Below are positions 35,898 through 43,924 of a stretch of 64,000 nucleotides of DNA, piece after piece. The position numbers and the translations under genes are program-made. Position 1 is the first letter of the stretch; each line of letters starts with the position of its first letter. The notes beneath the pieces were generated by a model that made no database searches, had not been told where the DNA came from, and worked only from the letters and a program-made list of their open reading frames with translations. The DNA comes from Devosia sp. Root413D1 (GTDB lineage Bacteria > Pseudomonadota > Alphaproteobacteria > Rhizobiales > Devosiaceae): positions 442,654 through 506,653 of the forward strand of contig NZ_LMEA01000007.1 of assembly GCF_001425235.1 (NCBI RefSeq), in the 5' to 3' direction.

Positions 35898-37178
35898 TTA
35901 TCCTGCCCGGGCGAGGATGTCTTTTGCGCCGCTCACCAGTTGCGCGGCGGCGTCCTCCGGCGATTTGGCGCCGAAGCCGATCTCCTGGCTCAACGTGCCC
36001 AGCAGCGACAGGCTGATCTCGCCCGCCGCGGCTGGCGGCGGCGGCGGGATTGGTCCAAGCAGCTCGCCAAGATTGGCGAAGAAATCGAGGGTCTGCCGCT
36101 CGAGGTCGTTGAGGCCATCGACGATATGGTCGCGTGAGGCCGCCGAGCTCGGGATGCCACGTTCGAGGCCAAGCAGGCTCGCCGCCTCGAGATCGCGCAC
36201 GAAGAAGTTGATCAGCTCAACCGCCTCGTCCTTGACCCCGGAGGTCGCTGCCAAGGTCCACATCATCGTCGGCTTGCGGTATTGCCCGCCTTTGCCGCCT
36301 GCCATCGCCAGCGGCATGTTGCTGACGGCCAGCTTGTCCTTGACCAGCGCCTGGTAGGCGATCAGTTCGTTGACCCCGGTAAAGCCGCTGGCGGCGCGCC
36401 CGGTCACCAGCATGCTGGTGTCGATGGTGCCCGTCGAAATCGCCTGCTCCTCGGCGGTCACGCACGCCTCTTTGCTGCGCAGGTCGGCCCAGAGGGTAAA
36501 CCACTCGGCCGCATCAGCCGTGTCGAAGGCCAGCTCACCTGTGGGGGTATAGAGCGCCTTGCCGCGCTGTCGCAGCCAGTTCTCCAGCGCCGGCTCGTTG
36601 CCCGATCCATCGGGCAGCATGCGCATCCCGGCATTGGCAGCGTTGAAATCGCCGACCATCCCCGCGAGGTCGGCATAGGTGGTGGTCGCCCCGGGCACCG
36701 GCAGGCCGGCGCGTTCGAAGGCGCTGGCATTGACCTGCAGGCAGAAGCCGCCGGCGCCCATGCTCACGCCGTAGAGTTTGCCGTCGACCCGCCCGGCCTC
36801 GATCTGGTCGGCATCGAAATCGCCGAGATCGAGCGTCTTGCCGAGGTAGTCGTCGAGCGGCGTCAGCGCGCCGCGCTGGGCGTATTCGACGATGTAGCGG
36901 TAATCCATCTGGATCAGGTCGGGCGCGTTGCCGCCGGCGGTCTGCGTCGCGACCTTGGTCCAGTAGTCGTTGAACCCCATGAACTCGCTGGCCACCGGTG
37001 CGGTGCCGAACTTCTTCCGGAACAGGTCGAACACCGCGAAGGTTCGTTCGGCGCGCGCCTGGCCGCCCCAGAAGATGGCGCGGACGCCGTCCGACTGCGC
37101 CCGCGCGGCCGGCGCCAGCGCTGCTGCTCCCAGCAGCGCCAGGGCGCCCTGCAGCACGGTTCTGCGACGTGTGGTCAT
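35898..37178 (-). CDS. Extracellular solute-binding protein, family 1 (sugar type), orphan
   Basis: 426-residue periplasmic protein with a twin-arginine-style signal (TTRRRTVLQGALALLGAAALAPAARA). SBP_bac_1 features are FWGGQARAERTFAVFDLFRKKFG, GGNAPDLIQMDYRYIVEYAQRGALTPLDDYL, and GGKGGQYRKPTMMWTLAATSGVKDEAVELINFFV. No permease or ATPase gene is adjacent: downstream lies only a repeat and a convergent gene. It must therefore share a transporter encoded elsewhere, act as a sensor, or be a truncated operon remnant. Its ATG overlaps the AraC-type gene stop (ATGA). Confidence 0.85.
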   Translation of the reverse strand: MTTRRRTVLQGALALLGAAALAPAARAQSDGVRAIFWGGQARAERTFAVFDLFRKKFGTAPVASEFMGFNDYWTKVATQTAGGNAPDLIQMDYRYIVEYAQRGALTPLDDYLGKTLDLGDFDADQIEAGRVDGKLYGVSMGAGGFCLQVNASAFERAGLPVPGATTTYADLAGMVGDFNAANAGMRMLPDGSGNEPALENWLRQRGKALYTPTGELAFDTADAAEWFTLWADLRSKEACVTAEEQAISTGTIDTSMLVTGRAASGFTGVNELIAYQALVKDKLAVSNMPLAMAGGKGGQYRKPTMMWTLAATSGVKDEAVELINFFVRDLEAASLLGLERGIPSSAASRDHIVDGLNDLERQTLDFFANLGELLGPIPPPPPAAAGEISLSLLGTLSQEIGFGAKSPEDAAAQLVSGAKDILARAG

Positions 37179-38038
37179 ATCGTCTCCTCCTCGTTTGTTT
37201 GCGTGTTGTGTTGCGCGCGGCGCCGGTCCTCCCCGGGCGTCGTCGCGAAGTAGGATTTGTACTGGCGCGAAAAGTACTGGGTGGTCGAATAACCCAGGAT
37301 CGAGCAGATCTCCCCGATGCTCATCGAGGTGGTCTGCAACAGGTTGCGCGCCTTCAACAGCTTGGTGGATTTGACGAAGCTTGCCGGGCTCACCCCATAG
37401 ATGCGCCGGAACGTGCGGGTGAAATGCGAGCGGCTGCGAAATACCGCTCCGGCGAGCTCGGAGACATCGTCGTGCTCGGCGGGCATTTCGAGCACCTTGT
37501 TGGCCAGCTCAATCACGTCCCGGTCGAGCCGCGAGCTCGGCACGTCTCCCGGCTGCAGCTGCAGCGCCGCGCCCTGCAGTTCGTCGAGCACGGCCCGCAG
37601 CAGCATGGCGCTGCGCCGGCCATTGGCGGCGAGGCCCGCCAGCTCCGCCGCATGCAGCTGGACGACCTTGCGGGTCACCGCATCGATGAACAGGAAGTCG
37701 GGTGTCCAGCACCAGACCGGGGGCAGGGGGGCGTCGCCTGCCTCATAGGCGTAGTTGAGAAAGGTGACGCCCAGCGGATTGGCTGGGTTGTGCTGCGCCC
37801 GGTAGATACCGTCCGGCCGCATCACGCACGTTACCCCGGGCAGCAGGGCAATGTGCTCACCGCCGGGCGTCACCAGTTCGCCTTCCCCAGCCCAGATCAG
37901 CCAGATGCGATAATTGTCGTGCTTGGCCGGATCGGAGACGAACGACCAGCCCGGGTCGCACCGGATCCGCCCCACCGGCGCGCGCAGTTCGACGCCCGGC
38001 TCGCCGGTCTCCGACGCTCTGGCGGCCCTCTCGTTCAA
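37175..38038 (-). CDS. AraC-family transcriptional regulator
   Basis: 287 residues. The N-terminal cupin-like arm (WLIWAGEGELVTPGGEHIALLPGVTCVMRPDGIYRAQ) binds an effector; the C-terminal double helix-turn-helix (VSELAGAVFRSRSHFTRTFRRIYGVSPASFV, SIGEICSILGYSTTQYFSRQYKSYF) binds DNA. It is sandwiched with four-base overlaps between the PhyH and binding-protein genes, so all three are one transcriptional unit. Control by a sugar or opine-like ligand of the same pathway is likely. Confidence 0.88.
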   Translation of the reverse strand: MNERAARASETGEPGVELRAPVGRIRCDPGWSFVSDPAKHDNYRIWLIWAGEGELVTPGGEHIALLPGVTCVMRPDGIYRAQHNPANPLGVTFLNYAYEAGDAPLPPVWCWTPDFLFIDAVTRKVVQLHAAELAGLAANGRRSAMLLRAVLDELQGAALQLQPGDVPSSRLDRDVIELANKVLEMPAEHDDVSELAGAVFRSRSHFTRTFRRIYGVSPASFVKSTKLLKARNLLQTTSMSIGEICSILGYSTTQYFSRQYKSYFATTPGEDRRRAQHNTQTNEEETI

Positions 38039-38880
38039 CAGGTTGCTCCGGCGCCTTCACCGCCGAATATGGCCAGTCGCTCCACCTGATCGCTCGGTTG
38101 CGCCTTCTGGTCCATGTAGTGGAACTGCAGCGCCCGGCGCCGCTGCGCCGAGTTGTTCGATGGCGTGCCATGCGGCAACAGGCCATCGAAGAACATGCCG
38201 TCGCCGGGGCGCAGCGGGAAGGCTACGGATTTGCGTCCCGCGATGTCGGTATCGCAGATCTGCCAGTCGCGGCGCCGGAAATGGTGGATGGGCCCGAGCT
38301 TGTGCCCTCCATCCAGCACCTGCATGCAGCCATTGGCGATGGTGGCCTCGTCGACCGCAATCCACACGCCCACGATGCGGGTGCCGAGCGGATAGTCGAA
38401 AAACGCATGATCCTGATGCCACGGCTTTTCGCGGCCGCCGCGCGGCGGCTTCAGCAGCGCCATATCCTGGAACAGCCGCACGTCGCGCTCCAGCAGGTGC
38501 CGGCAGATCGCGCCGATCCGCTCGCCCAGCGCGATTCCGGCCAGCCGCTCCTCGTGCGGCACGAAATCGTAGAGTTTGCGCACCGCGTCATAGCGCTCGG
38601 CCGCCGTCATCGTATCGATGATCTCCTTGTATCCTTTTTCGTAGGACACGCCGGAGAACAGCGGCACCCGACCCTCGATCAGGTCGTCGATCGCGGCTTT
38701 GGCGCTGGCCAACTCGCCTGCGTCCAGCAGCCCTTCCACCGATAGCCAGCCATGCTCCCGATAATGCTGGCGCGATGCGGCGGTCAGCGCCGTGGCGATA
38801 TCGACGCGCGGGGCGCTCGATTCCGGGTCGTAGAGCCCGTCCTGGTAGGTCCCGCCCTGTTCCTGGTCGAATTGCAGCAT
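38035..38880 (-). CDS. Phytanoyl-CoA dioxygenase (PhyH) family protein
   Basis: 281-residue Fe(II)/2-oxoglutarate oxygenase. H155 and D157 in PWHQDHAFF are the first two iron ligands, and the distal histidine lies in LLPHGTPSNNSAQRRRALQFHY, with arginine for 2-oxoglutarate. It would hydroxylate a small molecule; the family is broad and includes ectoine, phosphonate and natural-product enzymes. The ATG at 38878-38880 is chosen for length; a GTG five codons upstream is possible. It is the first gene of the operon with an AraC regulator and an orphan binding protein. Confidence 0.85.
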   Translation of the reverse strand: MLQFDQEQGGTYQDGLYDPESSAPRVDIATALTAASRQHYREHGWLSVEGLLDAGELASAKAAIDDLIEGRVPLFSGVSYEKGYKEIIDTMTAAERYDAVRKLYDFVPHEERLAGIALGERIGAICRHLLERDVRLFQDMALLKPPRGGREKPWHQDHAFFDYPLGTRIVGVWIAVDEATIANGCMQVLDGGHKLGPIHHFRRRDWQICDTDIAGRKSVAFPLRPGDGMFFDGLLPHGTPSNNSAQRRRALQFHYMDQKAQPSDQVERLAIFGGEGAGATC

Positions 38881-39032
38881 CGTCCGTGATCCCACTCTCC
38901 GGAGCTCGCCTTCGGCTCTCGTTGCTAGCGATAGTCACGCCAAACCGCTGCCGATCCAAGGCTACGAACTCGGCGAAGTTGTGCACTTTTCGCGCATTGT
39001 GACCGCGCGACAGGGGCGGGCCGGGCCGGCAC

Positions 39033-39077
39033 TTGACTCGATATGCTGTCCGGTATTTAACAATCGTGTTATTTAAC
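39033..39077 (+). promoter_or_regulatory. Promoter and candidate autorepression operator of the ArsR gene
   Basis: TTGACT (39033-39038) and, 17 bases on, TTTAAC (39056-39061) make a plausible promoter. The -10 overlaps a dyad TAACA-ATCG-TGTTA (39058-39071) inside a direct repeat of TATTTAAC (39054-39061, 39070-39077). ArsR proteins typically bind such a dyad over their own promoter. Confidence 0.55.
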
Positions 39078-39090
39078 GAATGTGCAAAAT

Positions 39091-39438
39091 ATGACCACCG
39101 ATGCCCTCAGCCTCACTTTGTCCGCGCTCGCCGACCCAACGCGGCGGGCGATCTTGCAGCGGCTGAGCGAGGGGGAGGCGTCGGTGAGCGAACTGACCGC
39201 GCCGTTCGACATCTCGATGCCGGCCATCTCACGGCACCTGAAGGTGCTGGAGCAGGCCGGCCTCGTGGCGCGCACCCGCCATGCGCAGTGGCGCCCGGTG
39301 CAGCTCAACGCCGCGCCGCTGGCGGAGCTGGCCAACTGGGTCGAGCGCTATCGCCGGCACTGGGACCAGAATTTTGCGCGCATGGATGCGTACCTGGCCG
39401 AACTGCAAAGAGGGAACCCGAATGGCCCAAAGCAATAG
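39091..39438 (+). CDS. ArsR-family transcriptional regulator
   Basis: 115-residue winged-helix repressor: LSALADPTRRAILQRLSEGEASVSELTAPFDISMPAISRHLKVLEQAGLVARTRHAQWRPVQL. No metal-binding ELCVCD motif is present, so it belongs to the ArsR group paired with AHSA1/SRPBCC proteins rather than to metal sensors. An in-frame GTG three codons earlier is an alternative start. The downstream gene begins 17 bases before its stop, showing tight coupling. Confidence 0.9.
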   Translation: MTTDALSLTLSALADPTRRAILQRLSEGEASVSELTAPFDISMPAISRHLKVLEQAGLVARTRHAQWRPVQLNAAPLAELANWVERYRRHWDQNFARMDAYLAELQRGNPNGPKQ

Positions 39439-40009
39439 CGTCACCGCCGAACAGGCAGCCCTGGTGCTGGAGTTCGACCGGCTGTTCGACGCGCCGCGGG
39501 CCCTGGTCTGGCTGATGTTCAAAGAGCCCGAGCATATGGTGCGCTGGCACGGGCCCGAAGGTTACGCGCTCCTTAGCTGCGACATCGATTTCCGCGTCGG
39601 CGGCAAATGGCGGCGCTGCATGAGCAACGGCCCCGGACACGCCCACTGGATCCGCGGCGAGTATCTCGAGATCGAAGAGCCGAGCCGGCTCAGCTTCAGC
39701 TACATCAACGAGTATGACGGGTTCGAGACCGTGGTGACGATGGATTTCGTCGACGAGCACGGCAAGACCCGCATGTATTTCCGGCAAACCCCGTTCATCA
39801 GCGTCGAGGAGCGCGATGGGCACGGCTGGGGCTGGAAGAGCGGCTTCGATGTGTTCGACCGCTATGTGGCGCAGTTCATCGACGACGACTGGAGCCCCAA
39901 GGGCCGGCCGCGCAGCGATGGCGTCGCCGAGGATATCGTCGCGGCGCGGCGCCGGGCCGTGGAGAGCAAGCGGGAGGACGAAAATGCTCACTCTACCAAC
40001 GATCGTTGA
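39422..40009 (+). CDS. SRPBCC/AHSA1-type ligand-binding protein
   Basis: 195-residue helix-grip protein of the activator-of-Hsp90 (AHSA1) type: LEFDRLFDAPRALVWLMFKEPEHMVRWHGPEGY, DFRVGGKWRRCM and the C-terminal GWGWKSGFDVFDRYVAQF. Such genes commonly follow an ArsR repressor. It presumably binds a hydrophobic small molecule. It overlaps the ArsR gene by 17 bases and the next gene by 26 bases. Confidence 0.88.
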   Translation: MAQSNSVTAEQAALVLEFDRLFDAPRALVWLMFKEPEHMVRWHGPEGYALLSCDIDFRVGGKWRRCMSNGPGHAHWIRGEYLEIEEPSRLSFSYINEYDGFETVVTMDFVDEHGKTRMYFRQTPFISVEERDGHGWGWKSGFDVFDRYVAQFIDDDWSPKGRPRSDGVAEDIVAARRRAVESKREDENAHSTNDR

Positions 40010-40475
40010 GCGGACGGCTCAACCCTATGTCGCCATCCGCAAACGGGTGACGATCCCCTTCGATGCCGTGATCGGGCGGACTATGGATGCGATGTTTGCT
40101 GCGGTGAAAGCCAAGGCACTACAACCGGTTGGGCCAGCATTCTTCAAGTACAACATCGTCAATATGCCCGATCTCGAAATCGAGTTCGGCGTGCCCGTAG
40201 GCGCTCCGGTGGCGAGCGACGGCCAACTGATCGGCGGCACGCTGCCGGCCGGCCGCTACGCCCAGACCACCTATTGGGGGCACTACGACAACCTGATGGA
40301 TGTGAACGCCATCCTCATTGGTTGGGCCAAGGAAAAGGGCCTGGCGTGGGATGCGATCGCCGGCAGCGATGGCGATCATTTCGCCGCGCGGCTCGAAATC
40401 TATCCCAACAGTCCGGACGAAGAGCCCGACCCGGACAAGTGGGAAACCACGGTCGCCATCAAGATCAGGGATTGA
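39984..40475 (+). CDS. GyrI-like small-molecule-binding domain protein
   Basis: 163 residues, the second stand-alone GyrI-like protein of the window. VERTAQPYVAIRKRVTIPFDAVI, GGTLPAGRYAQTTYWGHYDNLMDVNAILIGWAKEKGL and ARLEIYPNSPDEEPDPDKWETTVAI align with 35101-35598. Its start lies inside the SRPBCC gene, with GGGAGGA upstream. Within this operon it may detoxify or sense the compound recognised by the SRPBCC protein. Confidence 0.87.
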   Translation: MLTLPTIVERTAQPYVAIRKRVTIPFDAVIGRTMDAMFAAVKAKALQPVGPAFFKYNIVNMPDLEIEFGVPVGAPVASDGQLIGGTLPAGRYAQTTYWGHYDNLMDVNAILIGWAKEKGLAWDAIAGSDGDHFAARLEIYPNSPDEEPDPDKWETTVAIKIRD

Positions 40476-40478
40476 GCC

Positions 40479-41264
40479 ATGCTGCTTAAGGGTCGGACGG
40501 CCATCGTCTATGGCGCCTCCGGAGCAGTCGGCGGCGCCGTCGCCAAAGCCTATGCCCGGGAGGACGCGCGGGTGTTCCTCGCTGCCCGCAACCGCGAGCG
40601 GCTTGAAGCTGTAGCGGCTGAGATTGCCGCAGCCGGCGGCAGGGCCGAGGTCGCTCCGGTCGATGCGACCGACCACGATGCGGTCGAGGCGCACCTCCAG
40701 GCGATCGTCGCCAAGGCCGGTCCGGTGAAGCTGATGTTCAATGCCGTGGCGGTCGATGACACCCAGGGCCAGAAACTCATCGATATGCCGCGCGACAAGT
40801 TCATCGCCCCGATCGTTACCGGAATGAAGACCTGGTTCTCCACCGGCACGGCCAATGCCCGTCATATGGCGGCCAATGGCGGCGGCGTCATCGTCGGCAT
40901 TTCGGCCAACGCCGCCCGCGAGGCCTATGACATCATGGGCGGCTTCGGCGTGGCGATGGGCGCCATCGAACACTTCCTCCGCCACCTCGCGGTCGAGAAC
41001 GGTCCTGCCGGCGTGCGCTGCGTCTGCGTCCGCTCGCCCGGTTCGCCCGACGCGCCAGGCGTGCGGGAGGCGTTCCTGCTGCACGCCAGGGAGGAGGGGA
41101 TCACCCTCGAGGAAGCCGAACGCCGGGCCGGCGAGCGCACGCCACTCCGCCAACTGACGCCGCTGGCCCAGATCGCCGATGTCGCAGTGCTGCTGTCCTC
41201 GGACCTCGCGGCTTCCATGACGGCGACGGTGGCGAATGCCACTGGCGGAGCGCAGGTGGATTAA
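40479..41264 (+). CDS. Short-chain dehydrogenase/reductase with a non-canonical active site
   Basis: 261-residue Rossmann-fold SDR. The cofactor motif YGASGAVGGAV and the following FLAARNRERL (arginine, NADP preference) are intact, and Ser142 is in place. The catalytic Tyr-x-x-x-Lys should fall at 156-160, but the sequence there is FGVAM, so both Tyr and Lys are replaced. It may bind cofactor without normal reduction, or use another residue such as Tyr150. It is the last gene of the ArsR operon, three bases after the GyrI-like gene. Confidence 0.82.
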   Translation: MLLKGRTAIVYGASGAVGGAVAKAYAREDARVFLAARNRERLEAVAAEIAAAGGRAEVAPVDATDHDAVEAHLQAIVAKAGPVKLMFNAVAVDDTQGQKLIDMPRDKFIAPIVTGMKTWFSTGTANARHMAANGGGVIVGISANAAREAYDIMGGFGVAMGAIEHFLRHLAVENGPAGVRCVCVRSPGSPDAPGVREAFLLHAREEGITLEEAERRAGERTPLRQLTPLAQIADVAVLLSSDLAASMTATVANATGGAQVD

Positions 41265-41292
41265 CGTTAGTTGCGATGCGTCACGGAGCGAG

Positions 41293-41450
41293 CCCCCCTC
41301 TCCCCTCAGGGGAGAGGGTAGTGCAGCTCGGACCTTTAGGTCCGTAGCGTAACTCGGGTGAGGGGTTCAGCTTCTCAGCGAGCGCTCGTTGCGCCGCTTC
41401 ACCCCTCAACCGGCCGTCGGCCACCTTCTCCCCTGAGGGGAGAAGGAATG
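41293..41450. repeat. Intergenic palindromic repeat cluster, CTCCCCTCAGGGGAG type
   Basis: Two small palindromes (CTCTCCCCTCAGGGGAGAG and CTTCTCCCCTGAGGGGAGAAG) flank a longer imperfect inverted structure that includes GGACCTTTAGGTCC and GGGTGAGGGG. It fills the gap between two convergent genes and carries no gene. Similar GC-rich repeats recur near 49681-49790. Confidence 0.75.
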
Positions 41451-41475
41451 GAGTTGCTCGGTAGCGCACAACCCC

Positions 41476-42231
41476 TCAGAAAAACTCATCCAGCAGCGTG
41501 TACCACTCGAGCTTCGCCCGGTCCGGCTCCGCAATGCCATAGGCCGCGAGGAACGCCGGGATCGAGGCCGCCCCATAGTTCCAATCGAGGCTGCGGCAGG
41601 CCAGCGCCAGGTCCTGGTAGCGGTCGGCAACGCCCAGCCGGCCGCAATCGATGAAGCCGGTAAAGTGCCCATCCTCGGCCATGAAGTTGGGAAAGCAGGC
41701 GTCGCCATGGGTGACGACGAGGTCCTCGGCTGTCGGGACGCCGGCGATGAGCCGGGCGTAGTCCGCCGGGCCCTGGTCGGGGTCGTTGCCGTCATAGAGC
41801 CCGGCATGGTAGCGCGCCGACGCAGCAGCGACGCGGATGCTGGCGCGATGATCGAACGGGCAGCTCGCGGGATCGAGCCCGTGCAGCTGGCGCAGCGCCT
41901 CGGCGACCACCCGGATGGCGGTCTCAGCCGTTACCTCAGACGTCACCCCAGGCGTGGACGCCAGGTCATGCCCGGGCACCGCCGTCATCAGCAGCCAGTG
42001 CCGGCCGCCATGGTCGGCCGCGTCGATCACCGCGGGGCAGGGCAGCCCGGTATCATGCAGCCAGCGTAGCCGCTCGATCTCGCCTGGCAGCTCAGCCAGC
42101 GGCGAGATTGGCTCGGACTTGATGAAATGCGCGGCTCCGGCCCGATACACCCACGCGCCGGATTCGCCGATGGTCTGCGGCACGAGGTCGATGTTGCGCA
42201 CCCAGCCGGGCGGCAGGTCTAGTGGTCGCAT
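41476..42231 (-). CDS. Aminoglycoside 3'-phosphotransferase (APH(3')) family kinase
   Basis: 251 residues, the usual APH(3') length. The catalytic loop VVTHGDACFPNFM, the metal-binding FIDCGRLGVADRYQDLALA and the C-terminal EWYTLLDEFF match the APH(3') enzymes closely, much more than generic choline-kinase-like proteins. The N-terminal IGESGAWVYR is the nucleotide loop. It would transfer phosphate from ATP to the 3'-hydroxyl of kanamycin-like drugs, but chromosomal homologues may be weak or have other substrates. It follows aat with a 13-base overlap and no mobile element is nearby. Confidence 0.85.
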   Translation of the reverse strand: MRPLDLPPGWVRNIDLVPQTIGESGAWVYRAGAAHFIKSEPISPLAELPGEIERLRWLHDTGLPCPAVIDAADHGGRHWLLMTAVPGHDLASTPGVTSEVTAETAIRVVAEALRQLHGLDPASCPFDHRASIRVAAASARYHAGLYDGNDPDQGPADYARLIAGVPTAEDLVVTHGDACFPNFMAEDGHFTGFIDCGRLGVADRYQDLALACRSLDWNYGAASIPAFLAAYGIAEPDRAKLEWYTLLDEFF

Positions 42232-42848
42232 GCGAAGAAATCACCCTGGTGCCGCAGCGCCTCGGCGAGGCGCGCCTCATAATCCTCGCGCGGGATCTCG
42301 ATGCCGCCGAAGGTGCGAAGGTGATCGGTGACGAACTGCGTGTCGAGCAGGTGATAGCCGCCGGCCACCAGCCGCTCGAGCAGATGCGCCATGGCGATCT
42401 TCGAGCAGTCGGTCTTGCGATGAAACATCGATTCGCCGAAGAACGCCGCGCCCAGCGATACCCCGTAGAGCCCGCCGACCAGCGCAGCCCCATCCCACAC
42501 CTCGACGGTGTGGACGATGCCGCGCTCGAACAGCGCGCCATAGAGGCGGCGAATCTCGGGGTTGATCCAGGTCGACTCGCGGTCGACCCCGGCCGTGGCG
42601 CAACCCTCGATGGTGCCGGCGAAATCGGTATCGACCTTCACCTCAAAGGGGTGGGTGCGCAGCGTCTTCCTCAGGCTTTTCGAGATATGGAAGTCGTCGA
42701 GCGGGATGACGCCACGCTTCTGCGGGCTGACCCAGAACAGGTCCGGCGAATCCGCATCCTCCGCCATCGGGAAAATACCCGCCTGGTAGGCACGGATGAT
42801 CAGCTCGGGCGTCAAATCGATGGCGAACGGATCGGGCTTCTTGCTCAT
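42219..42848 (-). CDS. aat: Leucyl/phenylalanyl-tRNA-protein transferase
   Basis: 209-residue N-end-rule enzyme that adds Leu or Phe from tRNA to proteins with N-terminal Lys or Arg, marking them for ClpAP. LIIRAYQAGIFPMAEDADSPDLFWVSPQKRGVIPLDDFHISKSL, TWINPEIRRLYGALFERGIVHTVEVWDGAALVGGLYGVSLGAAFFGESMFH and LLDTQFVTDHLRTFGGIEIPR are the family core. The ATG at 42846-42848 gives standard length. It belongs to the conserved aat-accC-accB-aroQ neighbourhood. Confidence 0.95.
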   Translation of the reverse strand: MSKKPDPFAIDLTPELIIRAYQAGIFPMAEDADSPDLFWVSPQKRGVIPLDDFHISKSLRKTLRTHPFEVKVDTDFAGTIEGCATAGVDRESTWINPEIRRLYGALFERGIVHTVEVWDGAALVGGLYGVSLGAAFFGESMFHRKTDCSKIAMAHLLERLVAGGYHLLDTQFVTDHLRTFGGIEIPREDYEARLAEALRHQGDFFACDH

Positions 42849-42957
42849 GGGCCGAATATGGGCCCGGCCGGTCGACGAAACAACGCCAAAGCGGGCTTGC
42901 AACCGCCGCAAACGCACGCGATATCCCTGACACCGTGATAGTCAGATGAACAAGTGA

Positions 42958-43899
42958 GTGCGGCGCATCCTCATCGCGATCGTTACCTTCGCAGTCCTGT
43001 TCGTCGCCGCGGGCGGTGTCGGCACCTCCATGCTGATGAACCACCTCTTGACCCCCGGCGGGGTCGACTGGAGCGGCGCCAATAACCCCAACCCGCCAAC
43101 CGACCCCTACGAGCTCGGCTATCGCGGCGACCCGCTGACCGCGTTGGGGCTGCCGTTCGAGACGGTGAGCTATACGACCGAACTTGGCGCGGCCGAGGCC
43201 TGGTTCGTGCCGGCCGCCAATATGGACGGTCCCTGGGCGATCTACGTGCACGGCATCGGCGGCATCCGCGAGAACGGCTACCGGCAGCTGTCGATCCTCA
43301 ATGAGGCCGGCATCCCGACGCTGCTGATCACCTATCGCAACGACAAGGGCGCGCCGTCTCCCGAGAATGCCATCTACAGTTTTGGCGTCGAGGAGTGGCG
43401 TGACCTCGATGCGGCGGTGCGCTGGATATCGGAGCGTGGCGCTCCGAGCATCATCCTCGCCGCGGATTCGATGGGTGGCGGTATCGTCGGGCAGTTCCTC
43501 AAGCACTCCGCCCAAACCGACAAGGTGGTCGCCCTGGCGCTCGATGCCCCGGCGCTCGATTTCACCGAGGTGGCCGCCGACAAGATCGGCGCGCGGATGA
43601 TCCCGCTGGCCCGCACCCTGGCGCGCGCCGGCATCATCGCTTTCGACACCTATCGGAAAGCCCGGCTCAACGAGGCGATCAGCCTCGACGCAGTGGCAAA
43701 ATTCCCCGGCCCGGTGTTTCTCGCCCACGGTACCGCCGACGCGCTGGTGCCGATCACCATCAGCAAGCGCCTGATCGCGGCGCGGCAGGAGCCGACCACG
43801 TTCCTCCAGACGAAAGCCAACCACCTGCTGTCGTTCAAGGAAAGCCCCGCGCGCTATCGCGCCGAGATGGGTGGGTTTCTCAAGAGTCTCGGAAGCTAG
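42958..43899 (+). CDS. Membrane-anchored or exported alpha/beta hydrolase
   Basis: 313 residues. An N-terminal hydrophobic segment (ILIAIVTFAVLFVAAGGVG) is a signal anchor. The hydrolase core has YVHGIGG (oxyanion loop), ADSMGGG as the nucleophile elbow with Ala in place of the first Gly, GTADALV for the acid and ANHLLSF for the histidine. It resembles COG1073-type hydrolases. The start is GTG at 42958. It is inserted between aat and accC on the opposite strand. Substrate unknown. Confidence 0.8.
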   Translation: MRRILIAIVTFAVLFVAAGGVGTSMLMNHLLTPGGVDWSGANNPNPPTDPYELGYRGDPLTALGLPFETVSYTTELGAAEAWFVPAANMDGPWAIYVHGIGGIRENGYRQLSILNEAGIPTLLITYRNDKGAPSPENAIYSFGVEEWRDLDAAVRWISERGAPSIILAADSMGGGIVGQFLKHSAQTDKVVALALDAPALDFTEVAADKIGARMIPLARTLARAGIIAFDTYRKARLNEAISLDAVAKFPGPVFLAHGTADALVPITISKRLIAARQEPTTFLQTKANHLLSFKESPARYRAEMGGFLKSLGS

Positions 43900-43919
43900 A
43901 GCGTTTCGTTGAAACGCTC
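43899..43919. repeat. Palindrome GAGCGTTTC-GTT-GAAACGCTC
   Basis: Nine-base perfect arms with a GTT loop overlap the hydrolase stop codon. The core matches the 42-80 palindrome. It may end the hydrolase and small-protein transcripts from both sides, but has no T-run. Confidence 0.7.
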
Positions 43920-43924
43920 CGGGC

